The translations under genes were made by a program, and so were the position numbers. The notes beneath the pieces were generated by a model. It saw nothing but the letters and a program-made list of their open reading frames with translations, was not told where the DNA came from and made no database searches. A stretch of DNA of 64,000 nucleotides from Bradyrhizobium sp. LTSP885 (GTDB taxonomy: Bacteria > Pseudomonadota > Alphaproteobacteria > Rhizobiales > Xanthobacteraceae), in the NCBI RefSeq assembly GCF_000938305.1, contig NZ_JYMT01000020.1, positions 96,731 to 160,730 on the forward strand, given 5' to 3'. Positions 28,206-36,991 of the stretch are shown here, piece after piece. The number at the start of each line of letters is the position of its first letter. Positions within the stretch are counted from its first letter, which is position 1.

Positions 28206-29015
28206 CTACGAAGCAAAAATAATGTCCGCGCGCTGGCTGACGTGCCACGGGATCACCAGCCGCTCGATGCGGTCGACGATCCAGAACAGGATCACCCCGA
28301 GCAGCGCCAGGATTACCAGCGCGGCAAACATCGTCGGCAGGTCGAACGTCCCGATCGAGCGCTGCAACACATAGCCGATGCCGGAATTGGAGCCGACGAA
28401 CTCGCCGACGACGGCGCCGACCACGGCCAGCGTCACCGACACTTTCAGACCGGAAAAGATCGCGGGCATCGCATGCGGCAGGTTCACCGCGCAAAACACC
28501 CGGAAGCGGCTGCCCTGCATCGCGCGCGCAAGATCGACCATATCGGAGTCGACAGACTTGAAGCCCTGCACCGCCGAAACCACCACCGGGAAGAAGCCGA
28601 GCAGGAAGGCCGAGATCACCTTTGGGATGATGCCGAAACCGAACCACACCACGAACAGCGGCGCGATCGCGATCTTCGGCACCGATTGCGAGAACACCAG
28701 CAGCGGATAGACGTAGCTCTCCACCGTCCTCGAGCCCGCGATCAACATCGCTGTGGGAATGCCGAACAGCGCCGAGAGCGCGAAACCGCAGATCGTCGCA
28801 TAAGTGGTCGGCCAGGACTGCCGCAGCAGCTCCGGCCAGTCGGTCCAGAGCACCGCAACGACGTCGCCGGGCGACGGGATCTGGTAGGCCGGAATGTGGA
28901 ACAGGCGGATCGAGAGGTCCCAGGCAGCCACGATGACGAGCAGAAACACGAACGGCCGCAGCCAAGCCGCATTCAGCACCCTCGACACGCCTGAAGGGCT
29001 CTTCGCCTCCGCCAC
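28206..29015 (-). CDS. ABC transporter permease (SsuC/TauC/ThiX-like)
   Basis: A 269-residue inner-membrane permease with about six TM segments and the EAA-type loop ending in SRFRVFCAVNLPHAMPAIFSGLKV. GTG 29015 is the start: GGGGAG lies 6 bases upstream. It is the first gene of the cluster on the minus strand, so the operon promoter should lie between 29016 and 29304, where an inverted repeat and a dispersed palindrome are found. It works with the NMT1-like binding protein and the ATPase. Confidence 0.88.
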   Translation of the reverse strand: MAEAKSPSGVSRVLNAAWLRPFVFLLVIVAAWDLSIRLFHIPAYQIPSPGDVVAVLWTDWPELLRQSWPTTYATICGFALSALFGIPTAMLIAGSRTVESYVYPLLVFSQSVPKIAIAPLFVVWFGFGIIPKVISAFLLGFFPVVVSAVQGFKSVDSDMVDLARAMQGSRFRVFCAVNLPHAMPAIFSGLKVSVTLAVVGAVVGEFVGSNSGIGYVLQRSIGTFDLPTMFAALVILALLGVILFWIVDRIERLVIPWHVSQRADIIFAS

Positions 29016-29061
29016 GTCACGCTCCCCTGCATTTCAGTTCTTCGGGGAGAAATTAACCCGT

Positions 29062-29078
29062 TGGATAAATACTGTCCA
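29062..29078. promoter_or_regulatory. Putative operator upstream of the sugar-type operon
   Basis: TGGATAAATACTGTCCA is a 17-bp imperfect inverted repeat (arms TGGA/TCCA with matching inner A/T positions), 47 bases upstream of the permease start. The TetR gene at 29305-30051 lies upstream on the same strand and is a candidate regulator. Confidence 0.3.
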
Positions 29079-29152
29079 GCCCCTCGCAGGCGGTAAAATC
29101 GGAGCGAGAACTTCGACTTTCGTCAGGTGAGAATTTTGCCGGCTGATATTCC

Positions 29153-29275
29153 GTAGCCCGGATGCAGCCCACGGGTCGCGCGAATGCGCGCCCGATGACA
29201 GGCTCCGCGAAATCCGGGACCGCGTTATCCGCCGATCGAGCGGCCCCGGATTGCGCTTCGCTCCATCCGGGCTAC
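29153..29275. repeat. Palindromic intergenic repeat (family 2, GTAGCCCGGATG...CATCCGGGCTAC)
   Basis: A 123-base element whose ends GTAGCCCGGATG and CATCCGGGCTAC are exact inverted copies. Inside are GCGCGAATGCGCGC and AATCCGGG/CCCCGGATT, so the whole unit can fold into a long hairpin. One copy only is seen in the window. It is located between the TetR gene stop and the ABC permease promoter. Confidence 0.75.
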
Positions 29276-29304
29276 AGGTCATTGCAATAACGGCAGCGGT
29301 GGAA

Positions 29305-30051
29305 CTACACCACCTGATGCCCCGCCGACAGCAGCGCCGGCATCTTCACCTTGCCAAACGACGCCGTGGATTTTCCGGTCAGCGCCGCCAGCACCAGCGC
29401 GACCATGTGGCTCAGACGCTCGTCGCGAGCGTCCTTCTTCAAGAGGTCGCGGCCGAAGATCACGCTCAGCGTGGCGCTGTTGGAGAGATAGAAGAAGCAG
29501 AGCCCGGCGATCGAGATGTAGAGCTGCACCGGATCGACCGCAACGTGGAAGTCGCCGCTCTCGACGCCCCGCGTCACCACCGTGCGGATCATCTCGACGA
29601 ACGGCGAGTGCATCGACTTCACCTTGGTCGAGCGCTTCAGGTGTTTTGCTCTTGCGAGGTTTTCGGTGTTGAGCAGCGCCAGGAACTCGGGGTTGCGCAG
29701 AAAATAGTTCCAGGTGAAGTCGATCAGGCACGCGATCGCCTCGGGCGGATCGAGATGCTCCAGATCGAGCGTGCGCTCCTCGGCGCGGATCTTCTCATAG
29801 GCGCCTTCCAGCACCTCGAGATAGAGATCCTCCTTGTTGCCGACGTGGTAATACAGCATCCGCTTGTTGGCGTCGGCGTTGGCCGCGATGCGGTCGACAC
29901 GCGCACCGGCGAGGCCATGGGCGGCAAATTCCTGCTTCGCCGCCTCGAGAATGCGCTGCCGCATGCCCGCGGGATCGCGCTGCCACTTCAATATTCGCTT
30001 CGCTTTGGCCAAATCGATTGCTCGGTGATGCTGGACTGATGAATGTAGCAC
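29305..30051 (-). CDS. TetR/AcrR-family regulator
   Basis: A regulator of up to 248 residues: N-terminal TetR helix-turn-helix (RQRILEAAKQEFAAHGLAGARVDRIA, with NKRMLYYHVGNKEDLY as recognition region), then a ligand-binding domain ending MVALVLAAL. The start is uncertain: GTG 30051 opens the frame, TTG 30012 begins LAKAKRILKWQRDPAG, and ATG 29964 starts just before the HTH. The conserved-looking KWQRDPAG block argues for 30012 or longer. It lies 289 bases upstream of the ABC-enzyme operon on the same strand and may regulate it; ligand unknown. Confidence 0.85.
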   Translation of the reverse strand: MLHSSVQHHRAIDLAKAKRILKWQRDPAGMRQRILEAAKQEFAAHGLAGARVDRIAANADANKRMLYYHVGNKEDLYLEVLEGAYEKIRAEERTLDLEHLDPPEAIACLIDFTWNYFLRNPEFLALLNTENLARAKHLKRSTKVKSMHSPFVEMIRTVVTRGVESGDFHVAVDPVQLYISIAGLCFFYLSNSATLSVIFGRDLLKKDARDERLSHMVALVLAALTGKSTASFGKVKMPALLSAGHQVV

Positions 30052-30171
30052 GACCCGCGGCGTTTGAGAACGAATGTTGTTGTGATGGTCGGGTGAATGC
30101 GAGGCGTTCTCGCGGTTGCGATGGCTGCCCGCTCCCGCCCGTCATTCATCCAGCCGCGCCACAAACTCACT

Positions 30172-30294
30172 GTCGTCCCGGGCTTGACCCGGGACCCATA
30201 ACCACAAATGTTGATTATCACGCGAAGCTGGAACGACGAGTCCCGCCTACAACATCCGCCGCGGAGTATGGGTCCCGGCCTTCGCCGGGACGAC
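30172..30294. repeat. Inverted pair of palindromic repeats (family 1, CCCGG variant)
   Basis: The left copy begins GTCGTCCCGGGC-TTGA-CCCGGGAC and continues CCATAACCACAAATG; the right copy reads GTATGGGTCCCGGCCTTCGCCGGGACGAC. Each arm is a hairpin and the two are inverted to each other. It lies between the TetR start and the stop of the VOC gene at 30313. Confidence 0.85.
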
Positions 30295-30312
30295 GCGCGG
30301 ATGGTGTGTCGC

Positions 30313-31173
30313 CTACTCCCCCTTCCCCGCCGACGGCTGCACCAGCAGCGTCGGTACGCCGCTTGTGCCATTCCGCACGGTCATCACGCGGGTGCCTGGC
30401 TTGCGGCCGGTTCTGATCTCGGAGACGTCGACACCGGCGGCGGCGAGCCGCGCATGGGTGGCTTCGATGTCGGCGACGCGCCAGCAAAGGCCGCGAAGGC
30501 GGTCCCGCGCGTCCGTCTCCGCCTTGTTCTTTTCCTTACCCGGCCGGTGCGTGACCTCGACGATCAGATCGCCACAACGGAAGAACATCAGCCGGCCCCA
30601 GTCCGGATGCGACCGGTCGAGCGCCATGTCGAGCCCGAGCCGCGCGCCATAGAGCGCGGCGGCGCGCTCCGGATCGGCGGTCGACACCACAACATGATCC
30701 ATCGCGGTGATCGCGGCCGTCGTGGTGCGCACCGAGAGCGGCCGCTCCTGTTCGCGCTCCAGGAAGAACATGCGGATGCCTCGCGTCGCATCGGTTGCGG
30801 CCCGCGTGCGCTTCCACGACAGCACGGCGCCGCTCGCATCGTCGCGGCTCTCGACCTCGGCGACCGGTTCGGGCTTCAGCGTCAGCCGCTCAAGCCGGCG
30901 GTGCGTCTTTGCGATATCGCTGGTGCGGAAGCAGAGGCTCGCGAGCCCCTCGCCCTGGGTGGCGAGCGCGCTGCGGACACGCTGGGCTGCGGCATCGTCG
31001 CCGTGGGGCGCCAGCAATTCCAGCGTGGTGTTGTCGAGCGTAAACAGCACCCGGTCCGCGCCGTCGCCGCGGTTGCGCCAGCCAGGCGCCCGCGCAAACA
31101 GCGTCTCATAGGCGGCGCTGGCAGCCGTGATGTCGCCGGTCAGGACGACGACGTGATCGAGACCGGTGATCAT
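30313..31173 (-). CDS. VOC-family protein with two glyoxalase-like modules
   Basis: A 286-residue protein with two vicinal-oxygen-chelate modules: the first starts MITGLDHVVVLTGDITAASAAYETLF, the second near residue 155 with AMDHVVVSTADPERAAALYGARLGLDM. Each opens with the DHVVV strand, and potential metal ligands are the His of each module and Glu in TLELLAP and LIVEVTH. The family includes glyoxalases, extradiol dioxygenases and resistance proteins, so the reaction cannot be named. Transcribed divergently from the PfkB kinase gene at 31394, with a 220-base region between. Confidence 0.85.
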   Translation of the reverse strand: MITGLDHVVVLTGDITAASAAYETLFARAPGWRNRGDGADRVLFTLDNTTLELLAPHGDDAAAQRVRSALATQGEGLASLCFRTSDIAKTHRRLERLTLKPEPVAEVESRDDASGAVLSWKRTRAATDATRGIRMFFLEREQERPLSVRTTTAAITAMDHVVVSTADPERAAALYGARLGLDMALDRSHPDWGRLMFFRCGDLIVEVTHRPGKEKNKAETDARDRLRGLCWRVADIEATHARLAAAGVDVSEIRTGRKPGTRVMTVRNGTSGVPTLLVQPSAGKGE

Positions 31174-31393
31174 GGCTGCGATGTCCCCGAATTGGCCGTC
31201 ATTATGCTCTCCCCTCAGGTACGATCAGGAACCGCGGACAGCGGCCGGCTGTTATGCCGAATGCCAGCACGGCCCGATCCGCCCCCTCAATTTCTAGCCG
31301 CAAACCAGGCAGGGTTGCGAATATTTTCAGCGATATCGGCCGACCAGCAGTGCTAGTCTGCAACGCCGGCCCCCAAGCCACGACGGAAAGCGA

Positions 31394-32287
31394 ATGCAGG
31401 CTCTCTTCATCGGACAGACCTATATCGACGTCACTTTCATCACCGACCACATGCCTGTTGGCGACGAGAAACACGTCGCTGACGCCTATGCCGTCTCGTT
31501 CGGCGGCAACGCCGTCACCGCGGCATTCTGCTGCTCCAAGCTCGGCGTTGAGCCGGACCTGATCGCCACCATGGCCAACGACTGGCTGGGGCGCATGTTC
31601 TGGGACATGGCCGACAGGTACGGCATCTCGTTCCATCCCCGCAAGGTGAACTCCTCCTCGCTCTCCTTCATCATGCCCATTGACGGCAAGCGCGCGATCG
31701 TCCGCTGCCGTGACGACCAGCACATCCATCCCTTTCCACTCCTGAACATCGAGGGCTGCCGCGCACTGCATATCGACGGCCACCAGCCGGACGCTGCGAT
31801 CCACTACGCAAAACTCTGCCGCGAGGCCGGCATCATGACCTCGCTCGACGGCGGCGGCTTGCGCACCAACACCCACGAGCTGCTCGAATTCATCGATGTG
31901 GCGATCGTCGCCGAACGGCTGTGCGAGCAGATGGACAAGACGCCCGAGCACATGCTCGACTATCTGAGGAGCCGCGGCTGCAAGGTCGGAGGCATCACCA
32001 TGGGCGAGCGCGGCCTGCTCTGGTATGACGAGGCCGGCGTGGTCAGCACCCTTCCGGCATTTCCGATCCCGCGCAAGCGTGTGATCGACACCAACGGCGC
32101 CGGAGACGTCTTCCACGGCGCCTACATCTATTCCTATCTCGCCAATCCGAGCAAAGGCTGGCATGAGCATTTCGAGTTCGCGCGCGCCGCATCGACCTAC
32201 AAGATCCAGAAGCTGGGGAACGAGGCCGGCCTGCCCACCCTCGCCGACATCGATGCGGTCAAGCGGGAATTTGCCGCTGCTGTCTGA
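31394..32287 (+). CDS. PfkB-family carbohydrate kinase
   Basis: A 297-residue sugar kinase of the ribokinase/PfkB family, with the N-terminal glycine signature SFGGNAVTAAFCCSKLGVEPDLIATM and the C-terminal signature IDTNGAGDVFHGAYIYSY carrying the catalytic-base Asp of the GAGD anion hole. GGAAAG precedes ATG 31394. It is followed after 21 bases by a ribokinase-like gene, so the two kinases are probably cotranscribed. The sugar phosphorylated is not visible. Confidence 0.9.
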   Translation: MQALFIGQTYIDVTFITDHMPVGDEKHVADAYAVSFGGNAVTAAFCCSKLGVEPDLIATMANDWLGRMFWDMADRYGISFHPRKVNSSSLSFIMPIDGKRAIVRCRDDQHIHPFPLLNIEGCRALHIDGHQPDAAIHYAKLCREAGIMTSLDGGGLRTNTHELLEFIDVAIVAERLCEQMDKTPEHMLDYLRSRGCKVGGITMGERGLLWYDEAGVVSTLPAFPIPRKRVIDTNGAGDVFHGAYIYSYLANPSKGWHEHFEFARAASTYKIQKLGNEAGLPTLADIDAVKREFAAAV

Positions 32288-32308
32288 GATGTGTGGACGG
32301 GGTTAGCC

Positions 32309-33244
32309 ATGGGACGCGTCTTCGTCGCCGGCAGCATCAACATGGACGTGGTGGCGACCGCCGAGCGCCACCCGCGGGTCGGCGAGACCGTCGCCGGCGA
32401 GGCCGTGCTCTACTTTCCTGGCGGCAAGGGCGCCAACCAGGCCGTGGCCTCGGCCAAGCAGGGCGTACCGACGACGCTGATCGGCCGGCTCGGCACCGAC
32501 GCCTTCGGGCAGGAACTCAGGACCTTCCTCGCCGCGCAGGGCGTAGATCTCGCCTTCGTCAAGGACACCGCCGGCACGCATTCCGGCACGGCGATCATCA
32601 CCATCGCCAATGCCGACAACACCATTGTGGTGGTGCCGGGCGCCAATGCGCAGGTCGACGCCAACGACGTCGCCGCGCCCGTGTTGGCCAAGGGCGACGT
32701 CGCGGTCAGCCAGTTTGAAATCCCGCTGCCGACGATATCGGCCTTCTTCAGGCGCGCTCGCGCCGCCGGTGCCACCACGGTCCTCAATCCGGCGCCGGCG
32801 AAACAGGTCGACAAGGACCTGCTCGATCTCGTCGACATCCTGATCCTCAACGAGACCGAGCTCGGCGTCCTCACCGGCGCCGAGCTTAGCGACAGCGACA
32901 CGCCGGCGCGCTTCGCCGAAGCGGCACGGAGTTTGGCACGTGGCAAGATCGTCTGCGTCACCCTCGGCAGACGCGGCGTGCTGGCGCTGGTCGAGAACCA
33001 GCCGCTGCTGGTCGCGGGGCGCGAGGTGAAAGCTGTCGACACCACAGGCGCCGGCGATTGCTTCGTCGGCGCGCTCGCCTCACAGCTCGCAAACGGAAGG
33101 CCGCTGCGTGATGCGCTGACCTACGCCAACATCGCCGCCTCGATCTGCGTGCAACGGATGGGCGCTGCGCCATCGATGCCGACGGCGCAGGAGGTTGGCG
33201 CCGTTCTTTCCGCGAGTCGTCCCGGCGAAGGCCGGGACCCATAA
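32309..33244 (+). CDS. rbsK: Ribokinase (PfkB family)
   Basis: A 311-residue kinase with the ribokinase opening VFVAGSINMDVVATAERHPRVGETVAGE, YFPGGKGANQAVASAKQG, and the C-terminal signature VDTTGAGDCFVGALA, which matches ribokinase (ATP-dependent phosphorylation of D-ribose). ATG 32309 is preferred to 32291 because GGACGGGG lies just upstream. The last nine residues, SRPGEGRDP, and the stop TAA are encoded by the left copy of a family 1 repeat, so the native C-terminus has been replaced or extended. No ribose transporter is adjacent. Confidence 0.88.
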   Translation: MGRVFVAGSINMDVVATAERHPRVGETVAGEAVLYFPGGKGANQAVASAKQGVPTTLIGRLGTDAFGQELRTFLAAQGVDLAFVKDTAGTHSGTAIITIANADNTIVVVPGANAQVDANDVAAPVLAKGDVAVSQFEIPLPTISAFFRRARAAGATTVLNPAPAKQVDKDLLDLVDILILNETELGVLTGAELSDSDTPARFAEAARSLARGKIVCVTLGRRGVLALVENQPLLVAGREVKAVDTTGAGDCFVGALASQLANGRPLRDALTYANIAASICVQRMGAAPSMPTAQEVGAVLSASRPGEGRDP

Positions 33245-33355
33245 CCACAAATGCCCATTGGCTCGCAACGCTGGAACGACGATCCCGTCCACAACGCCGG
33301 CTGCGGAGTATGGGTCCCGGCCCCTGTGCGCTATGCGCACAAGGGCCGGGACGAC
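33216..33355. repeat. Inverted pair of palindromic repeats (family 1) overlapping the ribokinase 3' end
   Basis: The left copy (GTCGTCCCGGCGAAGGCCGGGAC then CCATAACC) overlaps the last codons and the stop of the ribokinase gene. The right copy (33305-33355) carries an extended arm: CCCGGCCC, then GTGCGC-TAT-GCGCAC, then GGGCCGGGACGAC. The extra inner GTGCGC/GCGCAC stem is not seen in the other copies. Confidence 0.85.
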
Positions 33356-33362
33356 GGGATCG

Positions 33363-34583
33363 TTACGTCAGCGCACCCTTCAGATCAAACCCCGTGTCCG
33401 CGGCCTGCTCCGGCGTGATCGAGCCGCCGGCGCCGAGAAGTCGGCGGCCGAACATGTGATCGCCGGCGCGGTTGACCGACTCGATGCCGAGCAACTTATC
33501 GCCGCGGTAGCAGAACGCCGAGAACGCCCCCTGCGCGCGGTCGCCGCGCACCGCGACGCGGTCGTAGCCGGTGGTGAGGCCGACCATCTGCAGCTTATCG
33601 GGGCCTTGATCGCTCCAGAACCACGGCAGGCCGTCATAGACTTCGGTCTTGCCGGTCAGCCGCGCCGCCACGCAGCGCGCATGGTCGGTCGCGTTCTGCA
33701 CCGACTCCAGCCGCAGCGATCCGCCGAACCGCTTGCTGGTGTAGAGCGCGCAATCGCCGATCGCGGAGATATCAGGATCAGCGGTCAAAAGATGCTCATC
33801 GACGATGATGCCGGAGGCGACCGGCAGCCCGGCATCGGCTGCCAGTTCGACATTCGGCAGCACGCCGACGCCGACCACGACGAGATCGGCCGGGATATGC
33901 GTGCCATTGCTCAGGCTGACCCCGGTAACGTTGGCGCCGTCGGCCTCGATGCCGGTGACCTGCACGCCGAGGTGAATGCGGATTCCGGCCGCGGTGTGCC
34001 GGGATTGCGAGAACTCGGAAATCTCGGCGGTCACGGCCCGCGCCATCACGCGCGACGCCAACTCGACCACATCGACCTCGAGACCCTTGCCGCGTGCGGT
34101 GGCGGCGAATTCGAGTCCGATGAAGCCGGCACCGACCACGACGACGCGCATATCGGGCGCAAGCAGATGGCGCAGCGCCTGGCTCTCGTCGAGCGTCCGC
34201 AGATACCGTACGGCGTCCAATTTAGCGTTCGGAATATCGAGCAGCCGGTTCCGCGCGCCGGTCGCAAGCACCAGATGGCCGTAGTCGAGCGAGGAGCCGG
34301 ACGCGAGCGCGACCTTCCGCGCATGGCGGTCGACCGCATGAGCGCGATCGGTGATCAGTTCGATCCGGTTGTCCTGGTAGAATTTATCGGGCCGGAACAT
34401 CAGGCTGTCGGGCCCGCCGGTTCCCTTCAGATAGGCCTTGGACAGGGGTGGCCGCTGGTACGGCAGGTGCCCCTCGTCATTGAGCAGCGCAATGCGCTCA
34501 GAATAGCCGCTTTGGCGCAGCGACGCCGCGAGCTGGAAGCCGGCGTGTCCCGCGCCGACGATGATGACCCCATTTGCCGTCAT
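33363..34583 (-). CDS. NAD(P)/FAD-dependent oxidoreductase (ferredoxin reductase-like)
   Basis: A 406-residue flavoprotein of the ferredoxin/rubredoxin reductase type used with P450s and aromatic dioxygenases (CamA/ThcD-like). Two dinucleotide-binding motifs are visible: GVIIVGAGHAGFQLAASLR at the N-terminus for FAD and MRVVVVGAGFIGLEFAATARGKGLEVDVVE for NAD(P)H. The conserved LPYQRPPLSKAYL and the FAD motif ADPDISAIGDCA are also present, and a small C-terminal reductase domain follows. No redox partner is next to it; it could serve the P450 at 16938-18161 (inference). Confidence 0.9.
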   Translation of the reverse strand: MTANGVIIVGAGHAGFQLAASLRQSGYSERIALLNDEGHLPYQRPPLSKAYLKGTGGPDSLMFRPDKFYQDNRIELITDRAHAVDRHARKVALASGSSLDYGHLVLATGARNRLLDIPNAKLDAVRYLRTLDESQALRHLLAPDMRVVVVGAGFIGLEFAATARGKGLEVDVVELASRVMARAVTAEISEFSQSRHTAAGIRIHLGVQVTGIEADGANVTGVSLSNGTHIPADLVVVGVGVLPNVELAADAGLPVASGIIVDEHLLTADPDISAIGDCALYTSKRFGGSLRLESVQNATDHARCVAARLTGKTEVYDGLPWFWSDQGPDKLQMVGLTTGYDRVAVRGDRAQGAFSAFCYRGDKLLGIESVNRAGDHMFGRRLLGAGGSITPEQAADTGFDLKGALT

Positions 34584-34811
34584 CGGTTCAACCCAGATGC
34601 GAGCGAGCAGGAGTGACCCATGCCGTTTTCCTCACCATTGATGTTAGCTTGCTTGCCCCGACCCCACAGCGCTCGTGTCTGCGTACCGAAGGCGGGTGCC
34701 ATTTGGCCTCATGGCTCGCGCGGACGCAAGGGGGTCCCCGCCAAATCGGGACCACCGGTGCGCCCGCGCCTGAGGCAGGCCGGATTGCCAGCTCTCCCGC
34801 GAGGGCCTTAA

Positions 34812-35642
34812 ATGGCGGGAAACAACAAGCCCAAGGTCTTCAAGATGCCTGAACCCGTCACCACCCCTACCGCTGACCCGGCCCTGCTCCGGATCGACGG
34901 CCCCATCGCGACCATCACGCTGAACCGGCCGGCCGCATTCAATGCGATCGACATGTCGATTGCCAGGAAACTCGAACAGCTCGGCGCCGAGGTCGAAGCC
35001 AACAAGGACGTCCGCGTGTTGGTTATCGAAGGCGAAGGCCGCGCCTTCTGTGCCGGCGGCGATCTGCAGACCATCGGTGCCGCGGCCGAAGCCAACACCA
35101 TCGCGCCTGTCGTCGGCGAAATGCTTGGGCATTACCATGCCTTCATCACGGCGCTGCGGCGGATGCCGAAGCTGGTGCTCGCGAGCGTCCACGGTTCGGC
35201 CGCCGGCGCCGGCCTGTCGCTCGCCTTCGTTGCCGATCTTTGCATCGCCGCCGAGGACGCCCGCTTCACGCCGGCCTACGCCAAGATCGGCGTCTCGCCG
35301 GATGGCGGCGGCACCGTGGGCCTGGCTGCCAGCGTCGGCCCCCGCCGCGCGCTGCAGATATTCCTTGCCGAGGACAGTTTTACCGCGCAGCAGGCCCAGC
35401 AATGGGGCCTCGTCGCCAAGATCGTGCCGGCAGCCGAACTGAAGGCGGCGACCCGCGAGTTCGCGCTGCGGCTGGCGCAGAACGCGCCCGCCGGGCTCGC
35501 CGCCACCAAGGCGCTGATCCATCAGGCGCCGACCACGACGATCGAGGCGCAGCTCGATGCCGAGCGCGACGCCATCATCGGCTGCATGAACACAGAGGAG
35601 TTCCGCGTCGCGGTGAAAAGGTTCACCAGCAAATCGAAGTAG
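34812..35642 (+). CDS. Enoyl-CoA hydratase/isomerase family protein
   Basis: A 276-residue crotonase-fold protein. The CoA-oxyanion-hole region is FCAGGDLQTIG and the second is VHGSAAGAGLSLAFVADLCIAAEDARF. The substrate acid position shows SPDGGGTVGLA rather than the SE pair of classical hydratases, so a precise reaction (hydratase, isomerase or other) cannot be assigned. The start ATG 34812 follows GAGGGCC. It is an isolated plus-strand gene between the reductase and the TRAP operon, and converges on the latter with an 8-base gap. Confidence 0.85.
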   Translation: MAGNNKPKVFKMPEPVTTPTADPALLRIDGPIATITLNRPAAFNAIDMSIARKLEQLGAEVEANKDVRVLVIEGEGRAFCAGGDLQTIGAAAEANTIAPVVGEMLGHYHAFITALRRMPKLVLASVHGSAAGAGLSLAFVADLCIAAEDARFTPAYAKIGVSPDGGGTVGLAASVGPRRALQIFLAEDSFTAQQAQQWGLVAKIVPAAELKAATREFALRLAQNAPAGLAATKALIHQAPTTTIEAQLDAERDAIIGCMNTEEFRVAVKRFTSKSK

Positions 35643-35650
35643 CAGATCGG

Positions 35651-36991
35651 TCAATTCGGACAGATGTACCCCGTGCCGCCCGGTGCCTTGAAGCAGCCGA
35701 CCGATTCCGGGATCACCTGCTTGGGCAGCCACAGCACGATTTTCGGGAAGTAGATCGTGAAGCAGATGGTGACCAGGAATACGACATAGATCGGCAGCGC
35801 CGCGCGCAACGCTTTCCCAAAGCTGACGCCGACGAATTTTGAGGCCATCAGCAGCACCAACCCATAGGGCGGTGTGATCAGGCCGAAGGCCAGCGTCGCG
35901 ATCAGCACCACGCCCATATGGACGCCGTTGATGTCGCCGGCCTGCGTCAACGCGTTCACCAACGGCATGAAGATGATGATGGTGGGCACCGGCTCGATGA
36001 AGTCGCCGACCACGGTGAACAGCAGCACCATCAGCAACATGATGAGCTGCGGGTCGTTGCCCGCGATCGAGGTGATCAAGTCGGCGATGTAGATTGCCCC
36101 ACGCAGATAGGCCAGCATCCAGCCAAAGGCATTCGCCGCGCCGATCGTGATCAGCGGCAGCGAGAAGATCAGACCGGCAAGACAGAAGTCGTAAGGGATC
36201 TTCTTCAGGTGCCCGCGGTTCAGCGCCGGGATCACGACGATAATGATATAGACGACCGCGACCACGCCGGCCTCGGTCGGCGTGAACCAGCCGGTGAGGA
36301 TGCCGCCGAGCAGGATCACCGGGATCATCAGCGGCAGCGCCGCGTCGCCGGCAGCGAAGGCGATCTGGCGGAGCGGCGCACGCGGCTTGCGCAACCCCGA
36401 AGGGCCGAAGAAGTAACAGTAGATCATCAGCCCGAAGCCAATCATCAGCCCAGGCACCACGCCCGCCATGAACAGGCCGGCGATCGAGACGTTGCCGACG
36501 GCGCCGTAGACCACAGCCGTAATGCTCGGCGGCACCAGCGCCGCAATCGTCGAAGCGGAGGCGATGATCGCGGCGATGAACGCCGGCTCATAGCCCTCCC
36601 GCTTCATCGGCCCGCCAAGCGCCCGGCTCATCACGGCGACGTCAGCGGTGGTCGAGCCCGACATTTCCGAGAAGAACATGCTGAAGACGACGACGACCTG
36701 CGACAGCCCACCCCTGATATGGCCAACCAGCGAAACCGACAGATTGGCGATCCGCACCACGACATTCGCCGAGCTCATGAGTTCGCCGACCAGAAGGAAG
36801 AACGGGATCGCAAGCAACGCCTCGGAATCGACGCCGTCAAAGATCTTCTGGATGATCGCGGCCAGCGAGACATCCGACAGCAGTGCGCCGATGAACACGC
36901 CGGCCATCAGAGAGAACGGCACGGGGACGCCGAGATAGCCAAAGAACAGGAAGCAGGACGACATCAGCACGAGGACGACGGGCGCGCTCAC
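35651..36991 (-). CDS. dctM: TRAP transporter large permease (DctM)
   Basis: A 446-residue inner-membrane protein with about 12 hydrophobic segments, of the DctM type. Recognisable are LMAGVFIGALLSDVSLAAIIQKIFDGVDSEALLAIPFFLLVGELM, EMSGSTTADVAVMSRALGGPMKREGYEPAFIAAI and ALVPPSITAVVYGAVGNVSIAGLFMAGVVPGLM. It starts with GTG at 36991, overlapping the DctQ stop by 4 bases. It forms the sodium-driven channel with DctQ for the solute delivered by DctP. The substrate is probably a sugar acid, from the neighbouring enzymes (inference). Confidence 0.93.
   Translation of the reverse strand: MSAPVVLVLMSSCFLFFGYLGVPVPFSLMAGVFIGALLSDVSLAAIIQKIFDGVDSEALLAIPFFLLVGELMSSANVVVRIANLSVSLVGHIRGGLSQVVVVFSMFFSEMSGSTTADVAVMSRALGGPMKREGYEPAFIAAIIASASTIAALVPPSITAVVYGAVGNVSIAGLFMAGVVPGLMIGFGLMIYCYFFGPSGLRKPRAPLRQIAFAAGDAALPLMIPVILLGGILTGWFTPTEAGVVAVVYIIIVVIPALNRGHLKKIPYDFCLAGLIFSLPLITIGAANAFGWMLAYLRGAIYIADLITSIAGNDPQLIMLLMVLLFTVVGDFIEPVPTIIIFMPLVNALTQAGDINGVHMGVVLIATLAFGLITPPYGLVLLMASKFVGVSFGKALRAALPIYVVFLVTICFTIYFPKIVLWLPKQVIPESVGCFKAPGGTGYICPN

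Noticed and set aside
34620..34811. Small plus-strand frame between the flavoprotein and the enoyl-CoA hydratase genes
   Set aside because: 63 residues, no ribosome-binding site and no motif; it probably lies in the leader of the hydratase gene.
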